From contig NZ_JBNNTI010000001.1 in NCBI RefSeq assembly GCF_050278625.1, positions 124,001 through 188,000 of the forward strand: a stretch of 64,000 bases of DNA. The letters are read 5' to 3'. Numbering within the stretch: position 1 is the stretch's first letter; the number at the start of each line of letters is the position of its first letter. Positions 49,882 to 58,202 of the stretch are shown here, piece after piece. The DNA is from Viridibacillus sp050278625. Lineage in GTDB: Bacteria; Bacillota; Bacilli; Bacillales_A; Planococcaceae. A program made the position numbers and the translations under genes. The notes under the pieces were generated by a model. The model saw nothing but the letters and a program-made list of their open reading frames with translations, was not told where the DNA came from and ran no database searches.

Positions 49882-51569
49882 AAGGTGTTGTCACCTTCCT
49901 TTTCTCTGTCTTTCAACTTCTTGTCAGCATCCTCTACTTTTTGATCCTCATCATGTTGATCTATATATGCTGGAAGATGTGCATATTCCGTAACTGCATC
50001 CAAGTCTTTTTTCATACTGAACCAGTTTTTGTTTGTATGGGACGCCATTAATAAACGACCATCTTTTGTTTTTAATAGCCATAAACGGCGGTGACTCCAA
50101 TAAGAACCAATTGATACACCTAACATAAAGATTATGCCACCTAGCATTAAAATCGAGAGTGTCTTATCTTTACGAACTGTTAAACCTGATACGTTACGTG
50201 TATCAACCGAACTAAATTTCATTGCATATTTATTTTCACCAAATGGTTCTAATGTTTTTTTTATAGCTACAAAGCTCGTTTCGCCTTTTGGTGTTTCAGG
50301 TGTGTACATATCAAAAATGAATGCTGGATTATTTGGTAAAGGTGAAGCCGTTTGTGGTTCACCGTCTTCAAAACCAGCAAAGTCAGGGAAGTATCTTTTC
50401 AGAACAACCTTACTACCTTTGCCAACTTTATATTCTTTTTCAGGGTTAGTTAAATCAATTGCAACAGCACCAAGTGATTTCCCTGTCTTTATATCCGTTA
50501 AATTGAAATGCATCGTTTTTAACTCGTTCAGACGGAAATCCATTTGATAAATTGCATAACCATCATTTTTTAATGGCTTATTTACAATAATTGGCGTTTC
50601 TTTTACTAGAGTTAAATTAGATGTGTCACCAGGAACTGCATCGTCTGGTGCTTTAAATAGCTTAACATCTGTCTGATAGTTTTTCGCAACTGCATTAACC
50701 GCTTTTTTAGATTCGTTAAATTCTTCTTTTTGTTCGTCTTTTGAATATGTTTCAAAAGTAAATTTTTTACTTTCTAAATAATAGCCTTCCATTCCTGGAA
50801 TAGCCATTGTTTCACCTTCGCGGATCCAAAGTGTTTTATCAATGTAAAAACCCGGCATTAGGCGGAGCATAACACCAAATAGGAAGATGATTAAACCGAC
50901 ATGGTTAATATATGGACCCCATCTAGCAAAACGGCCCTTTTCAGCTAATAACGCGCCCTCTTCACGACGAACATTGTATTTCATTTCTTTCATTTTCGCT
51001 TCTGTAAGATCGAATGCTTTATCAACTTCTACTGCTGACATTTCTCCCGAAGCAAAAATACGTTGACGCTTCAAGAAGTTTTCATGACGTTTTACACGTT
51101 GATTTTTTAGAGACTTGTATAATGGAATACCTCGGTCTAGACTGGCAACAATAATTGAAATACCAAGCATGCCAATTAATGTTTGGAACCACCATGAACT
51201 ATAAATATCAGCTAATCCTAATTTATAGTAAATTGATCCGAATGTACCGTAAGCGGCTTTATATGCTTCCGCAGCGTCCTCGTATTCTGTAAGCGATACA
51301 TAAATAACTTGAGGTAAAAATGTACCAATACCTGCTGCAACTAACGTGATAATAATAATTGCAACTCCAACTTTTACACTTGAGAAGAAGTTCCAAATTT
51401 TATCAATAATCGTTTTGTTATACGTTTTTGATCGAATTGCGGTTCCCTCATAACGCATATCAGCTAACTTTCTACTCTTTTCCTCTTCAGTAAGAGGATT
51501 ACCACACTTTTCACATAGAGTTGTGCCTTCTGGGTTCTCGTGACCGCATTCACAAATAATTTTTTTCAT
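49878..51569 (-). CDS. resB: Cytochrome c assembly protein ResB with zinc ribbon
   Basis: 563 residues. It opens with a zinc ribbon: CECGHENPEGTTLCEKCGNP (four cysteines, about 5-24), which is not part of the basic Ccs1/ResB fold. Membrane helices follow at about 65-90, 125-145 and 225-245, then a large extracellular domain (about 250-500) and a final helix (about 505-525). It pairs with ResC to deliver haem. It lies 17 bp after resA and overlaps resC. Confidence 0.94.
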   Translation of the reverse strand: MKKIICECGHENPEGTTLCEKCGNPLTEEEKSRKLADMRYEGTAIRSKTYNKTIIDKIWNFFSSVKVGVAIIIITLVAAGIGTFLPQVIYVSLTEYEDAAEAYKAAYGTFGSIYYKLGLADIYSSWWFQTLIGMLGISIIVASLDRGIPLYKSLKNQRVKRHENFLKRQRIFASGEMSAVEVDKAFDLTEAKMKEMKYNVRREEGALLAEKGRFARWGPYINHVGLIIFLFGVMLRLMPGFYIDKTLWIREGETMAIPGMEGYYLESKKFTFETYSKDEQKEEFNESKKAVNAVAKNYQTDVKLFKAPDDAVPGDTSNLTLVKETPIIVNKPLKNDGYAIYQMDFRLNELKTMHFNLTDIKTGKSLGAVAIDLTNPEKEYKVGKGSKVVLKRYFPDFAGFEDGEPQTASPLPNNPAFIFDMYTPETPKGETSFVAIKKTLEPFGENKYAMKFSSVDTRNVSGLTVRKDKTLSILMLGGIIFMLGVSIGSYWSHRRLWLLKTKDGRLLMASHTNKNWFSMKKDLDAVTEYAHLPAYIDQHDEDQKVEDADKKLKDREKEGDNTL

Positions 51570-51585
51570 CCTTTAGAACTCCTTA

Positions 51586-52122
51586 CTATGGCTGGATATC
51601 TGAAAAGAATTCAGCTAACATTTCACTCGTCATTTCACCTTCATAAACTCGAACAACTTTTCCTTTCGGATCAATAAAGACAGATGCAGGTAATTTATCC
51701 ACATTGTAAGCTCTGGTCACACTTTTTGTTTTATCAATAACAACTGGGAACTCTAAATTGAAGTCAGAAATGAAATTTTCCACTTCAAAAACGGTTTGAG
51801 CTTGATTGATTGAAATCACTTCAATCCCCTGATCTTTAAATGCCTTATATTGGTCGTTGATTGCTGGCATTTCTTTTTTACAAGGTTTACACCAAGTGCC
51901 CCAGAAATTTAACATGACACCTTTACCTTTATAGTCAGATAAGCGATGAGTTTGGCCATCAAGATCGACTAGAGAAAAATCCGGTGCCTCTGCTCCAACT
52001 TTCAATAAAGGAATCTCATCCTTTGTAGCTGTTGTATATATCGTATATCCTATTGCTGCAACAAGTATTGCTAAAATTAGTGTTCGTACATAAAATCTTT
52101 TTTTCTTTTTATCCATGCTCAA
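51586..52122 (-). CDS. resA: Thiol-disulfide oxidoreductase ResA
   Basis: About 178 residues. A signal anchor (about 10-30) tethers a thioredoxin domain outside the membrane. The redox pair is in FWGTWCKPCKKEMPA (about Cys78/Cys81, compared with 74/77 in B. subtilis), and the cis-proline is in DKLPASVFIDPKG. ResA reduces the haem-binding cysteines of apocytochrome c. I prefer a TTG start at 52122, six bases after AGGAGG; an ATG at 52116 is also possible. First gene of resABC. Confidence 0.94.
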   Translation of the reverse strand: MSMDKKKKRFYVRTLILAILVAAIGYTIYTTATKDEIPLLKVGAEAPDFSLVDLDGQTHRLSDYKGKGVMLNFWGTWCKPCKKEMPAINDQYKAFKDQGIEVISINQAQTVFEVENFISDFNLEFPVVIDKTKSVTRAYNVDKLPASVFIDPKGKVVRVYEGEMTSEMLAEFFSDIQP

Positions 52123-52294
52123 AGTAGACCTCCTAAAAAACATCCAAAACAATCTACCTAATTATAGCAAAGTTTTGAATGACGGAATTTTATATATTTG
52201 AAGTGTTTGTGAACGTTTCCATTCCGTACATAGTGTTTTTTGTTTCACCTATAACAGGCCATCTTGTGTTGTTTTATGCTATGTAAAATTGGTT

Positions 52295-52327
52295 AAGACG
52301 TTTAGAAAGGTACTTTCTAAACGTCTT
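52295..52327 (-). terminator. Terminator of rluB
   Basis: AAGACGTTTAGAAAG / CTTTCTAAACGTCTT, a 15-bp stem with a tiny loop, 44 bp after rluB; it separates rluB from resABC. Confidence 0.82.
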
Positions 52328-52370
52328 ATACCTATTTTGGAATGTTAACAATTATTAATATACATAAGGT

Positions 52371-53102
52371 TTACCCTATTTTACCTGTCTCAGCTAATAC
52401 TCTTAATTGTTTTACTTCATGATGTGTCAATTCTCTTGACTCACCCGCATTTAACCCATGCAAAGTTAAGAAGGCAAATTGTTCACGTTTTAATTTTTGT
52501 ACAGGGTAACCCACTGCTTCAAACATACGTCGAACTTGGCGATTACGACCTTCATGAATTGTGATTGCCACAATTGCCTTGCCTGATTTGCTATCTGAAG
52601 ACATTAATCTCACGCGTGCTGGAGCAGTCTTGCCATCTTCTAGCATAACGCCACGCTCTAATTGTCTCAATGCTTCTCTTGTAGGAATTCCTTTTACACG
52701 AGCTACATATGTTTTATCAATTTTGAATTTTGGATGTGTAAGTTGGTAAGAAAATTCACCGTCATTTGTTAATAACAGTAAGCCTGAAGTTTCATAATCC
52801 AAACGACCAACAGGGAAAATGCGTTGTTCAACTTCGGGGAATAAATCTGTTACTGTTTTACGACCTTTATCATCTGTTACAGCTGAAATAATACCTCTTG
52901 GTTTATATAGAAGATGATATACTTTACGTTCTTTTTCTAATTTAACTCCTTCTACTTCTACTGAATCAGAAGGAGAGACTTTTGTGCCAAGCTCTCTAAC
53001 TACCTGTCCATTGACTTTTACTAAGCCTTGCTTAATCATTTCTTCTGCTTTTCTACGTGATGCAATCCCTGCATACGCTATTACTTTTTGTAGTCTTTCC
53101 AT
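52371..53102 (-). CDS. rluB: 23S rRNA pseudouridine synthase RluB
   Basis: 243 residues. An N-terminal S4 RNA-binding domain (RLQKVIAYAGIASRRKAEEM, about 3-60) is followed by the RsuA/RluB catalytic domain, whose nucleophilic Asp is in VGRLDYETSGLLLLTNDG (Asp about 102), with KTYVARVKG and EGRNRQVRRMFEAVGYPV later. It isomerises U2605-equivalent uridine in 23S rRNA. In B. subtilis spmA and spmB lie between dacB and rluB; here the gap is 196 bp without genes. Confidence 0.94.
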   Translation of the reverse strand: MERLQKVIAYAGIASRRKAEEMIKQGLVKVNGQVVRELGTKVSPSDSVEVEGVKLEKERKVYHLLYKPRGIISAVTDDKGRKTVTDLFPEVEQRIFPVGRLDYETSGLLLLTNDGEFSYQLTHPKFKIDKTYVARVKGIPTREALRQLERGVMLEDGKTAPARVRLMSSDSKSGKAIVAITIHEGRNRQVRRMFEAVGYPVQKLKREQFAFLTLHGLNAGESRELTHHEVKQLRVLAETGKIG

Positions 53103-53256
53103 TCGTTCACCTCATAAGTTAAATACTATTAGCCTGTCCAAAATTATTGCACACTTTCTACTATAAGAAAAGTATTAGTACCTTAATAAAGTCCTTAACT
53201 AATATGTTTGTATACAGTTCGTCTGCTTTCTATATCACTTTTTTTACTAAAACCGA

Positions 53257-53284
53257 AAAAGGCTGCTAATATAAGCAGCCTTTT
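53257..53284 (-). terminator. Terminator of dacB
   Basis: AAAAGGCTGC / GCAGCCTTTT stem, then TCGGTTTTAG on the minus strand, 15 bp after the stop. Confidence 0.78.
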
Positions 53285-53298
53285 CTCTACTTAACTAT

Positions 53299-54300
53299 TC
53301 ATTTCCACTTTACATCAACGATTGCATCCTTTACTGGTTGTTCATCTATATAAAATGACCATCTACCTATCGAGTCTTTTGTTTTGGACCTTGGCAACTG
53401 TAAGATATGTTTCACTTTTTTAACTTCTTTTTTCGTCAGAAGCAAGTGCTGTGGCTCTGTTAATTTGATATCAATATCTGATTGTACTGAATACGTACCG
53501 GCTTTAGCGATTATTTCGTTAGTATAGTGTTTAAACACGTAATCAGCGAAATTACTATGCACAACCCAATCATTGCCTTCATTGATCGTTACTACAATTA
53601 CCTTTTTGCCATCCTTTTCAAAATAAGTAGCAAGCGTTCGGCCAGCCACTTTCGTATAGCCTGTTTTACCAGCTATCGCAAATTTGTTATTACGAACGAG
53701 TTTATGTTTGTTTTCCCATAATGTGCCATTATCTGTAGTACCTTTAAAATATTTTGTAGAGGCAATCTTCTTAAACTTTTTATTTTGCATAGCAATCCGT
53801 AGCATTTGAGCAGTATCATATGCAGAAGCTAAATGTTTTTCATTATGCAGACCGGACGGATTTTCAAAATGCGTATTATCCAAGCCATAAAAGAGCGCGG
53901 TATCATTCATCATTTTAGAAAAACCTTCTAGAGAACCACCTGTAGCTTCTGCAATTGCTGCAGCTGCATCATTACCTGAACGTAACAATAGTCCATAGAG
54001 CAATGTTTCTAACGTCGTCTCTTCTCCCACAGTTAAGTAAATGGAAGACCCTTCGCTAGTTGCAGCTCGTTGAGATACAGTAACAGTCGATTTTAAATCC
54101 ATATTCTCTATTGCGACAAGCGCAGTCCACATTTTCGTCAAACTAGCAATTGGTAATGGAACATTTTCGTTAGATCCCGCTAGTAATCTCCCTGTCTCTG
54201 CATCGATGACAGCATATGAACTTGATGAAGCTGAACTAGGCGTCGTAGTAATTAGTAGTAAAACTACCATCAATAATCCGATTATATATCGGCGAAGCAA
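53299..54300 (-). CDS. dacB: D-alanyl-D-alanine carboxypeptidase (S11)
   Basis: 333 residues. The signal peptide (about 1-24) ends near SSASS. Penicillin-binding motifs appear in order: SLTK at about 53-56, SGN at about 108-110 and KTG at about 212-214. It trims the terminal D-Ala from peptidoglycan stem peptides. The name dacB follows gene order beside scpB; B. subtilis DacB (PBP5*) is larger (about 382) and acts in spore cortex. The C-terminal domain here is shorter, so the exact equivalent is uncertain. It starts with TTG after AAAGGTG. No membrane helix is obvious at the C-terminus. Confidence 0.88.
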   Translation of the reverse strand: MLRRYIIGLLMVVLLLITTTPSSASSSSYAVIDAETGRLLAGSNENVPLPIASLTKMWTALVAIENMDLKSTVTVSQRAATSEGSSIYLTVGEETTLETLLYGLLLRSGNDAAAAIAEATGGSLEGFSKMMNDTALFYGLDNTHFENPSGLHNEKHLASAYDTAQMLRIAMQNKKFKKIASTKYFKGTTDNGTLWENKHKLVRNNKFAIAGKTGYTKVAGRTLATYFEKDGKKVIVVTINEGNDWVVHSNFADYVFKHYTNEIIAKAGTYSVQSDIDIKLTEPQHLLLTKKEVKKVKHILQLPRSKTKDSIGRWSFYIDEQPVKDAIVDVKWK

Positions 54301-54317
54301 TCGCCCACACCTTTCTT

Positions 54318-54920
54318 CTATTTTGAATCTGAATCTTGGAAAGCTTCTTGGAACTTAGACATAAATAAATCTGGATTTTCATCTGTTGAATCAGTTACAC
54401 CCGAAGGTAATTCTGGTAATTCATTTAAGTCTTTCAAGCCAAAGTAGTTTAGAAACTCCTTTGTAGTGCCATATAAAATTGCTCGGCCCGTTCCTTCAGC
54501 TCGACCTACTTCCTGTACTAAACCTTTTGAACTTAAAGTATGTAGCGGTCGTTCACTTTTCACACCACGTAAGTCTTCAATTTCTACTCTAGTAATGGGT
54601 TGTTTGTAAGCCACAATGGCTAGGACTTCTAGTGAGGCTTGTGATAGTGATTGACTTGGCGGGTTTTCAACAAGTCGCTGAATCGTATCTGCAAGGGCAG
54701 GTTTTGAAGTAAGCTGATAAGTACCAGCTAATTCCTTCAGTGTAATGCCACGCCCTTCCTCTGTGTTGTAATGATGAGCTAATTGTTCTAAAGCTTGTGC
54801 AACTTCCTCTTCTTGCTCTTCTGTTAAGAAGCTTAGTTGTCTTACAGTTAAACCGTCTTCACCAATTACGAAAAGTAAGCTTTCAATTTTGCTCATCAAT
54901 TGATTCAAGTTGTTCATCAT
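54318..54920 (-). CDS. scpB: Segregation and condensation protein ScpB
   Basis: 200 residues of two winged-helix domains: IESLLFVIGEDGLTVRQLSF at the start, and EVLAIVAYKQPITRVEIEDL with RGVKSERPLHTLSSKGLVQE in the second. ScpB dimers join ScpA and SMC to organise the nucleoid. The gene overlaps scpA by 38 bp. AAGGAAG, six bases before ATGATG, fixes the start. The acidic C-terminal tail (about 180-200) is usual. Confidence 0.94.
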   Translation of the reverse strand: MMNNLNQLMSKIESLLFVIGEDGLTVRQLSFLTEEQEEEVAQALEQLAHHYNTEEGRGITLKELAGTYQLTSKPALADTIQRLVENPPSQSLSQASLEVLAIVAYKQPITRVEIEDLRGVKSERPLHTLSSKGLVQEVGRAEGTGRAILYGTTKEFLNYFGLKDLNELPELPSGVTDSTDENPDLFMSKFQEAFQDSDSK

Positions 54921-55674
54921 TCAAATCTTCCTTCCGTAAAATTACCATTAAATCTTCAAAGTTATTATTCTGCTCTACTGCAATTACTTGACGTTTCATC
55001 AACTCTAGTAGCGATAAAAATGTAATGACCAAAGTCGATCTATCTTCATACGGAAATAGATTAAAAAAGCTTGAGCTTCCTCCTGCTAATTTTAGCACCC
55101 CCATCACAGCTTTCATTTGATCTTTTATGGAAACATCGTGCCTAGTGATTTTAGTTGTTAAAGGCGCCTTTAGATGTTTTCGTCTAAGCATTTTCTGAAA
55201 AGCACCGACCATATCAAACACATTTACAGACGTTTCAAATAACGCTAATTGTTCTGCTGGTGCAAATGCTGAAAGGTCCGCTGGTGGCCTTGTAAAATAT
55301 TGCGCACGAGAAGATTCTAAATCTTTTAAATTCACTGCAGCATCTTTAAATTTTCTATATTCAATTAAGCGGGCAACGAGCTCTTCACGTGGATCGGGCT
55401 CATCCATGTCGAATTCCGTTTCATCTAACTCCCCTTCATGGATTGGTAATAGCATCTTACTCTTGATCGCAAGTAAAGATGCTGCCATAACTAAATATTC
55501 ACTTGCTTCATTCAATTCAAGTACTTGCATTGCACGAATATGCTCCATATACTGAGCCGTAAGCTCGGCCATTGGAATATCATATATATCAATTTCCAAG
55601 CGATGAATTAAATGTAATAATAGATCGAGAGGTCCTTCAAAGGCCTCGAGTTTTACTTCATATGACATAGTCAA
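54883..55674 (-). CDS. scpA: Segregation and condensation protein ScpA
   Basis: 263 residues, the kleisin of the bacterial SMC complex. The N-terminal domain starts YEVKLEAFEGPLDLLLHLIH and reaches AQYMEHIRAMQVLELNEASE, YLVMAASLLAIKSKMLLP; the C-terminal winged helix binds the SMC head (RSTLVITFLSLLELMKRQVI). It overlaps scpB by 38 bp. Two nearby ATGs (MTM) make the first residue uncertain by two. It is divergent from ypuF, 14 bp away. Confidence 0.94.
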   Translation of the reverse strand: MTMSYEVKLEAFEGPLDLLLHLIHRLEIDIYDIPMAELTAQYMEHIRAMQVLELNEASEYLVMAASLLAIKSKMLLPIHEGELDETEFDMDEPDPREELVARLIEYRKFKDAAVNLKDLESSRAQYFTRPPADLSAFAPAEQLALFETSVNVFDMVGAFQKMLRRKHLKAPLTTKITRHDVSIKDQMKAVMGVLKLAGGSSSFFNLFPYEDRSTLVITFLSLLELMKRQVIAVEQNNNFEDLMVILRKEDLNDEQLESIDEQN

Positions 55675-55688
55675 CCACCTGACAGTTT

Positions 55689-56225
55689 ATGTTCAAAATT
55701 CAGTATAGAGGAATGGTGTTCGAAATGCATCCGATGTACCACCCATTATTTGTCCAGTTTCTAACATATTTCAATGGCAATCAAGATTACTTTGAATGTC
55801 ACGAAGTGTTAGAGGAGTATTGGAAAGAAATAGCTCCTAGAGATAAAACACACCCCTTAACAGGCTGGATTCAACTAGCGACTGGCCTATACCATTGGCG
55901 CCGAGAAAATTTTAGTGGTGCCAAAACAATCTTAAAAAAAGCATATATTACTTTAGAGCAGTCCGTCAATTCTTCATTTATGGAAGAAGTGGACGGTATA
56001 GCAATTTTACACTTTATGCAACAAGCACGAAATGCAGTAGAAAAAAAAGAGCCTTTCCAAAAATTTATTCTACCTATTACCTCAAAGACTCTAGAGAAGC
56101 AAGTTCTCACATCAATCGCCCTATTGAAAGAAACAGATGATCATTACCTACAACATAAGCATATGCTACGTGACCGCTCGGATATTCTCCTAGCGAGAGA
56201 CGAAAAAAGAAGAAGCAGACATTAA
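55689..56225 (+). CDS. DUF309 protein (YpuF-like)
   Basis: 178 residues. The DUF309 signature HECHEVLEEYWKE lies at about 38-50 with the conserved His-Glu pairs, followed by GWIQLATGLYHWRRENFSGA. All-helical cytoplasmic family of unknown function. Its place beside ribT and scpA matches B. subtilis ypuF. Either the ATG at 55689 or a later ATG at 55725 (MHPMYHPLF) may be the start; AGAGG lies between them and favours the later one. The last codons overlap the convergent ribT gene by four bases. Confidence 0.87.
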   Translation: MFKIQYRGMVFEMHPMYHPLFVQFLTYFNGNQDYFECHEVLEEYWKEIAPRDKTHPLTGWIQLATGLYHWRRENFSGAKTILKKAYITLEQSVNSSFMEEVDGIAILHFMQQARNAVEKKEPFQKFILPITSKTLEKQVLTSIALLKETDDHYLQHKHMLRDRSDILLARDEKRRSRH

Positions 56226-56593
56226 ATTTCTTTGTCTGCTTCTTCTAGCATCGCTTTACATTTCTGTATGAACGGTGCAGTTTGATCACAAGCCGCAATC
56301 ACACAATCCATATCCATTTTAGAAAGCTGTTTAACCATCTCTTTACCGAGTCCCTCACCTCTATGTGAAGGGTCAACCGATATATGTCTAACAATCCATT
56401 CGCCATCAGCAATTTCTACGCCAACTAAACCAATAAAGTCATCCTCTTGTTTCCATAAAAACAGTTGCCAGTTTGGATCTGTATCATATTGTCGAATTGT
56501 TTCTTGTAGTAATTTCAGATCTTTTTGATCTGGCATAAATGACAAGAGCCCCATCGCAATTTTTTCGCATGCTTTCTTATAACGACATAACAT
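56222..56593 (-). CDS. ribT: RibT-like GNAT acetyltransferase
   Basis: 123 residues. The sequence from CRYKKACEKIAMGLLSFMPD through LQETIRQYDTDPNWQLFLWK closely tracks B. subtilis RibT as I remember it, and the GNAT acetyl-CoA loop is HISVDPSHRGEGLGKEM (about 71-87). In B. subtilis ribT ends the riboflavin operon; here no riboflavin synthesis genes are attached, and the next gene upstream is the small 34-residue gene after lysA. The substrate is not known. The gene overlaps the convergent DUF309 gene by four bases. Confidence 0.88.
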   Translation of the reverse strand: MLCRYKKACEKIAMGLLSFMPDQKDLKLLQETIRQYDTDPNWQLFLWKQEDDFIGLVGVEIADGEWIVRHISVDPSHRGEGLGKEMVKQLSKMDMDCVIAACDQTAPFIQKCKAMLEEADKEI

Positions 56594-56672
56594 TTATATG
56601 ATCCCTCTTTTTGCCTTTAAGTATCTTTCAACATCCTACACGAAAAGCAAAAATTACGCAAATAGATTCACA

Positions 56673-56777
56673 TTATTTACCTAGACTAGGTGGAGCAATA
56701 TAAAGCCAATAAATAACGCCCCATGCAGTTGTTAATATTAGGAATAATAGAAGTAATAGTATATTACTTTTCTTCAC
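56673..56777 (-). CDS. Small membrane peptide downstream of lysA, 34 residues
   Basis: A GTG start directly after the lysA stop codon. AAGGAGG lies 11 bases before it, inside the last codons of lysA. The product reads MKKSNILLLLLFLILTTAWG then VIYWLYIAPPSLGK: a single membrane helix (about 5-28) with a short outer tail. Tight coupling to lysA and the strong ribosome binding site argue that it is translated. Family and function unknown; it is too short for normal gene finding. Confidence 0.62.
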   Translation of the reverse strand: MKKSNILLLLLFLILTTAWGVIYWLYIAPPSLGK

Positions 56778-58103
56778 TTAACGATTTACCTCCTTCCCAA
56801 TCGTTAGAGGAAGGTCAAGCTTCACAAGATCTTCATAACTTTCGCGCTTCACAACTAATTGATGCGCGCCGTTTTCCGCAAAGACGACAGCCGGTCTTGG
56901 TATACGATTATAGTTACTCGCCATTGAATAACCGTACGCTCCTGTACAGAACACAGCCAAAATGTCCCCTGATTCTGCTTTTGGCAACGCAATATCCTCA
57001 ATTAGTTTATCACCAGACTCACATAACTTACCAGCAATTGTATAGGTGTTAACTAATTTGTCATTCATTTTATTAGCAATGACAGCTTCATATTTGGCAT
57101 CATAAAGAGCTGGACGTATATTATCGGACATTCCACCATCAACCGCAAGATAATTTCTCGTATTAGGAACTTCCTTTTGAGAACCGACTGTATAAAGTGT
57201 AGTACCAGCGTCTCCAACTAAAGAACGGCCTGGTTCAATCCAAATTTCAGGCATCGGCATTGAAAAAGTAGCTATCTCTTGTTGTACTGCTTGTATCATA
57301 TCATCTACATAAACTGCTGGTTGCAGTGGTGTGTCCTCTTCTGTATAACGAATTCCGAATCCTCCACCTAGATTTAATACTTGGCTTATGAAGCCTGATT
57401 CTTTATGCCATTCGCCCATTTTATCGCTAATTTTTTTTGCTGCTAAGCTAAATGCGGCAGTATCGAAGATTTGTGATCCAATATGACAATGCATCCCTTG
57501 TAATTCTAGATATGCGTGATTTTGCAATAGTGCAAATGCACGATCTGCTTGTCCATTATTTAAATCAAAACCAAATTTAGAGTCTGCTTGACCTGTTGTA
57601 ATAAAGTCATGCGTATGTGCCTCTACTCCTGGAGTTACACGGATTAGGACATGCATTTTTTGTTGACGTGCTACAGATAATTGTTTTAGGGCATCAATTT
57701 CATCAAAATTATCAATTACAATGCAACCAATTTTCGAATCGAATGCAAGATTTAGTTCATCCAAGCTTTTATTATTACCATGGAAATGGATACGTTCACT
57801 TGGGAAACCTGCTTTTAAAGCTGTATAAAGCTCGCCACCTGAAACAACATCGACTGATAACCCTTCTTCAGCAGCTAATTGATAAATCGCTATGCTTGAA
57901 AACGCCTTACTAGCATAAGCAACTTGAGCTTGAACATCTGCATTTTTGAAAGTATTAATAAAGCCTTGCGCACGCTCACGGAAAAGCGCTGTATCGTATA
58001 CGAATAAAGGTGTACCGTATTTTTTTGTTAAGTCAATTGCGTCTACTTGTCCAATTGATAAATGACCATTTTCAGTTACGTTTTGCGTTCCATATAAATG
58101 CAT
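56778..58103 (-). CDS. lysA: Diaminopimelate decarboxylase
   Basis: A PLP enzyme of 441 residues that converts meso-diaminopimelate to L-lysine, the last step of lysine synthesis. The PLP lysine is in VAYASKAFSS (Lys66). Other blocks are HFHGNNKSLDELN, MHCHIGSQIFD, NLGGGFGIRY (PLP phosphate binding), WIEPGRSLVGDAG and the active-site Cys in GKLCESGDKL. AAAGGGAGAG precedes the ATG. It follows spoVAF as in B. subtilis, 99 bp away, and the 34-residue peptide gene is coupled at its end. I see no lysine riboswitch in the short leader. Confidence 0.96.
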   Translation of the reverse strand: MHLYGTQNVTENGHLSIGQVDAIDLTKKYGTPLFVYDTALFRERAQGFINTFKNADVQAQVAYASKAFSSIAIYQLAAEEGLSVDVVSGGELYTALKAGFPSERIHFHGNNKSLDELNLAFDSKIGCIVIDNFDEIDALKQLSVARQQKMHVLIRVTPGVEAHTHDFITTGQADSKFGFDLNNGQADRAFALLQNHAYLELQGMHCHIGSQIFDTAAFSLAAKKISDKMGEWHKESGFISQVLNLGGGFGIRYTEEDTPLQPAVYVDDMIQAVQQEIATFSMPMPEIWIEPGRSLVGDAGTTLYTVGSQKEVPNTRNYLAVDGGMSDNIRPALYDAKYEAVIANKMNDKLVNTYTIAGKLCESGDKLIEDIALPKAESGDILAVFCTGAYGYSMASNYNRIPRPAVVFAENGAHQLVVKRESYEDLVKLDLPLTIGKEVNR

Positions 58104-58202
58104 TCAAATCTCTCCCTTTACCCGATCACCCAAAAGAATTAACGGAATTTTCTATAACTAATTGAACTTTATCATAGAAAGAGAAAAGTATGCAATGGCA
58201 CA

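Noticed and set aside
55871..56110. Minus-strand frame inside the DUF309 gene
   Set aside because: Antisense shadow of a well-supported gene; no ribosome binding site.
56778..58202. Lysine riboswitch before lysA
   Set aside because: The 99-bp leader between spoVAF and lysA is too short and lacks the conserved L-box segments.
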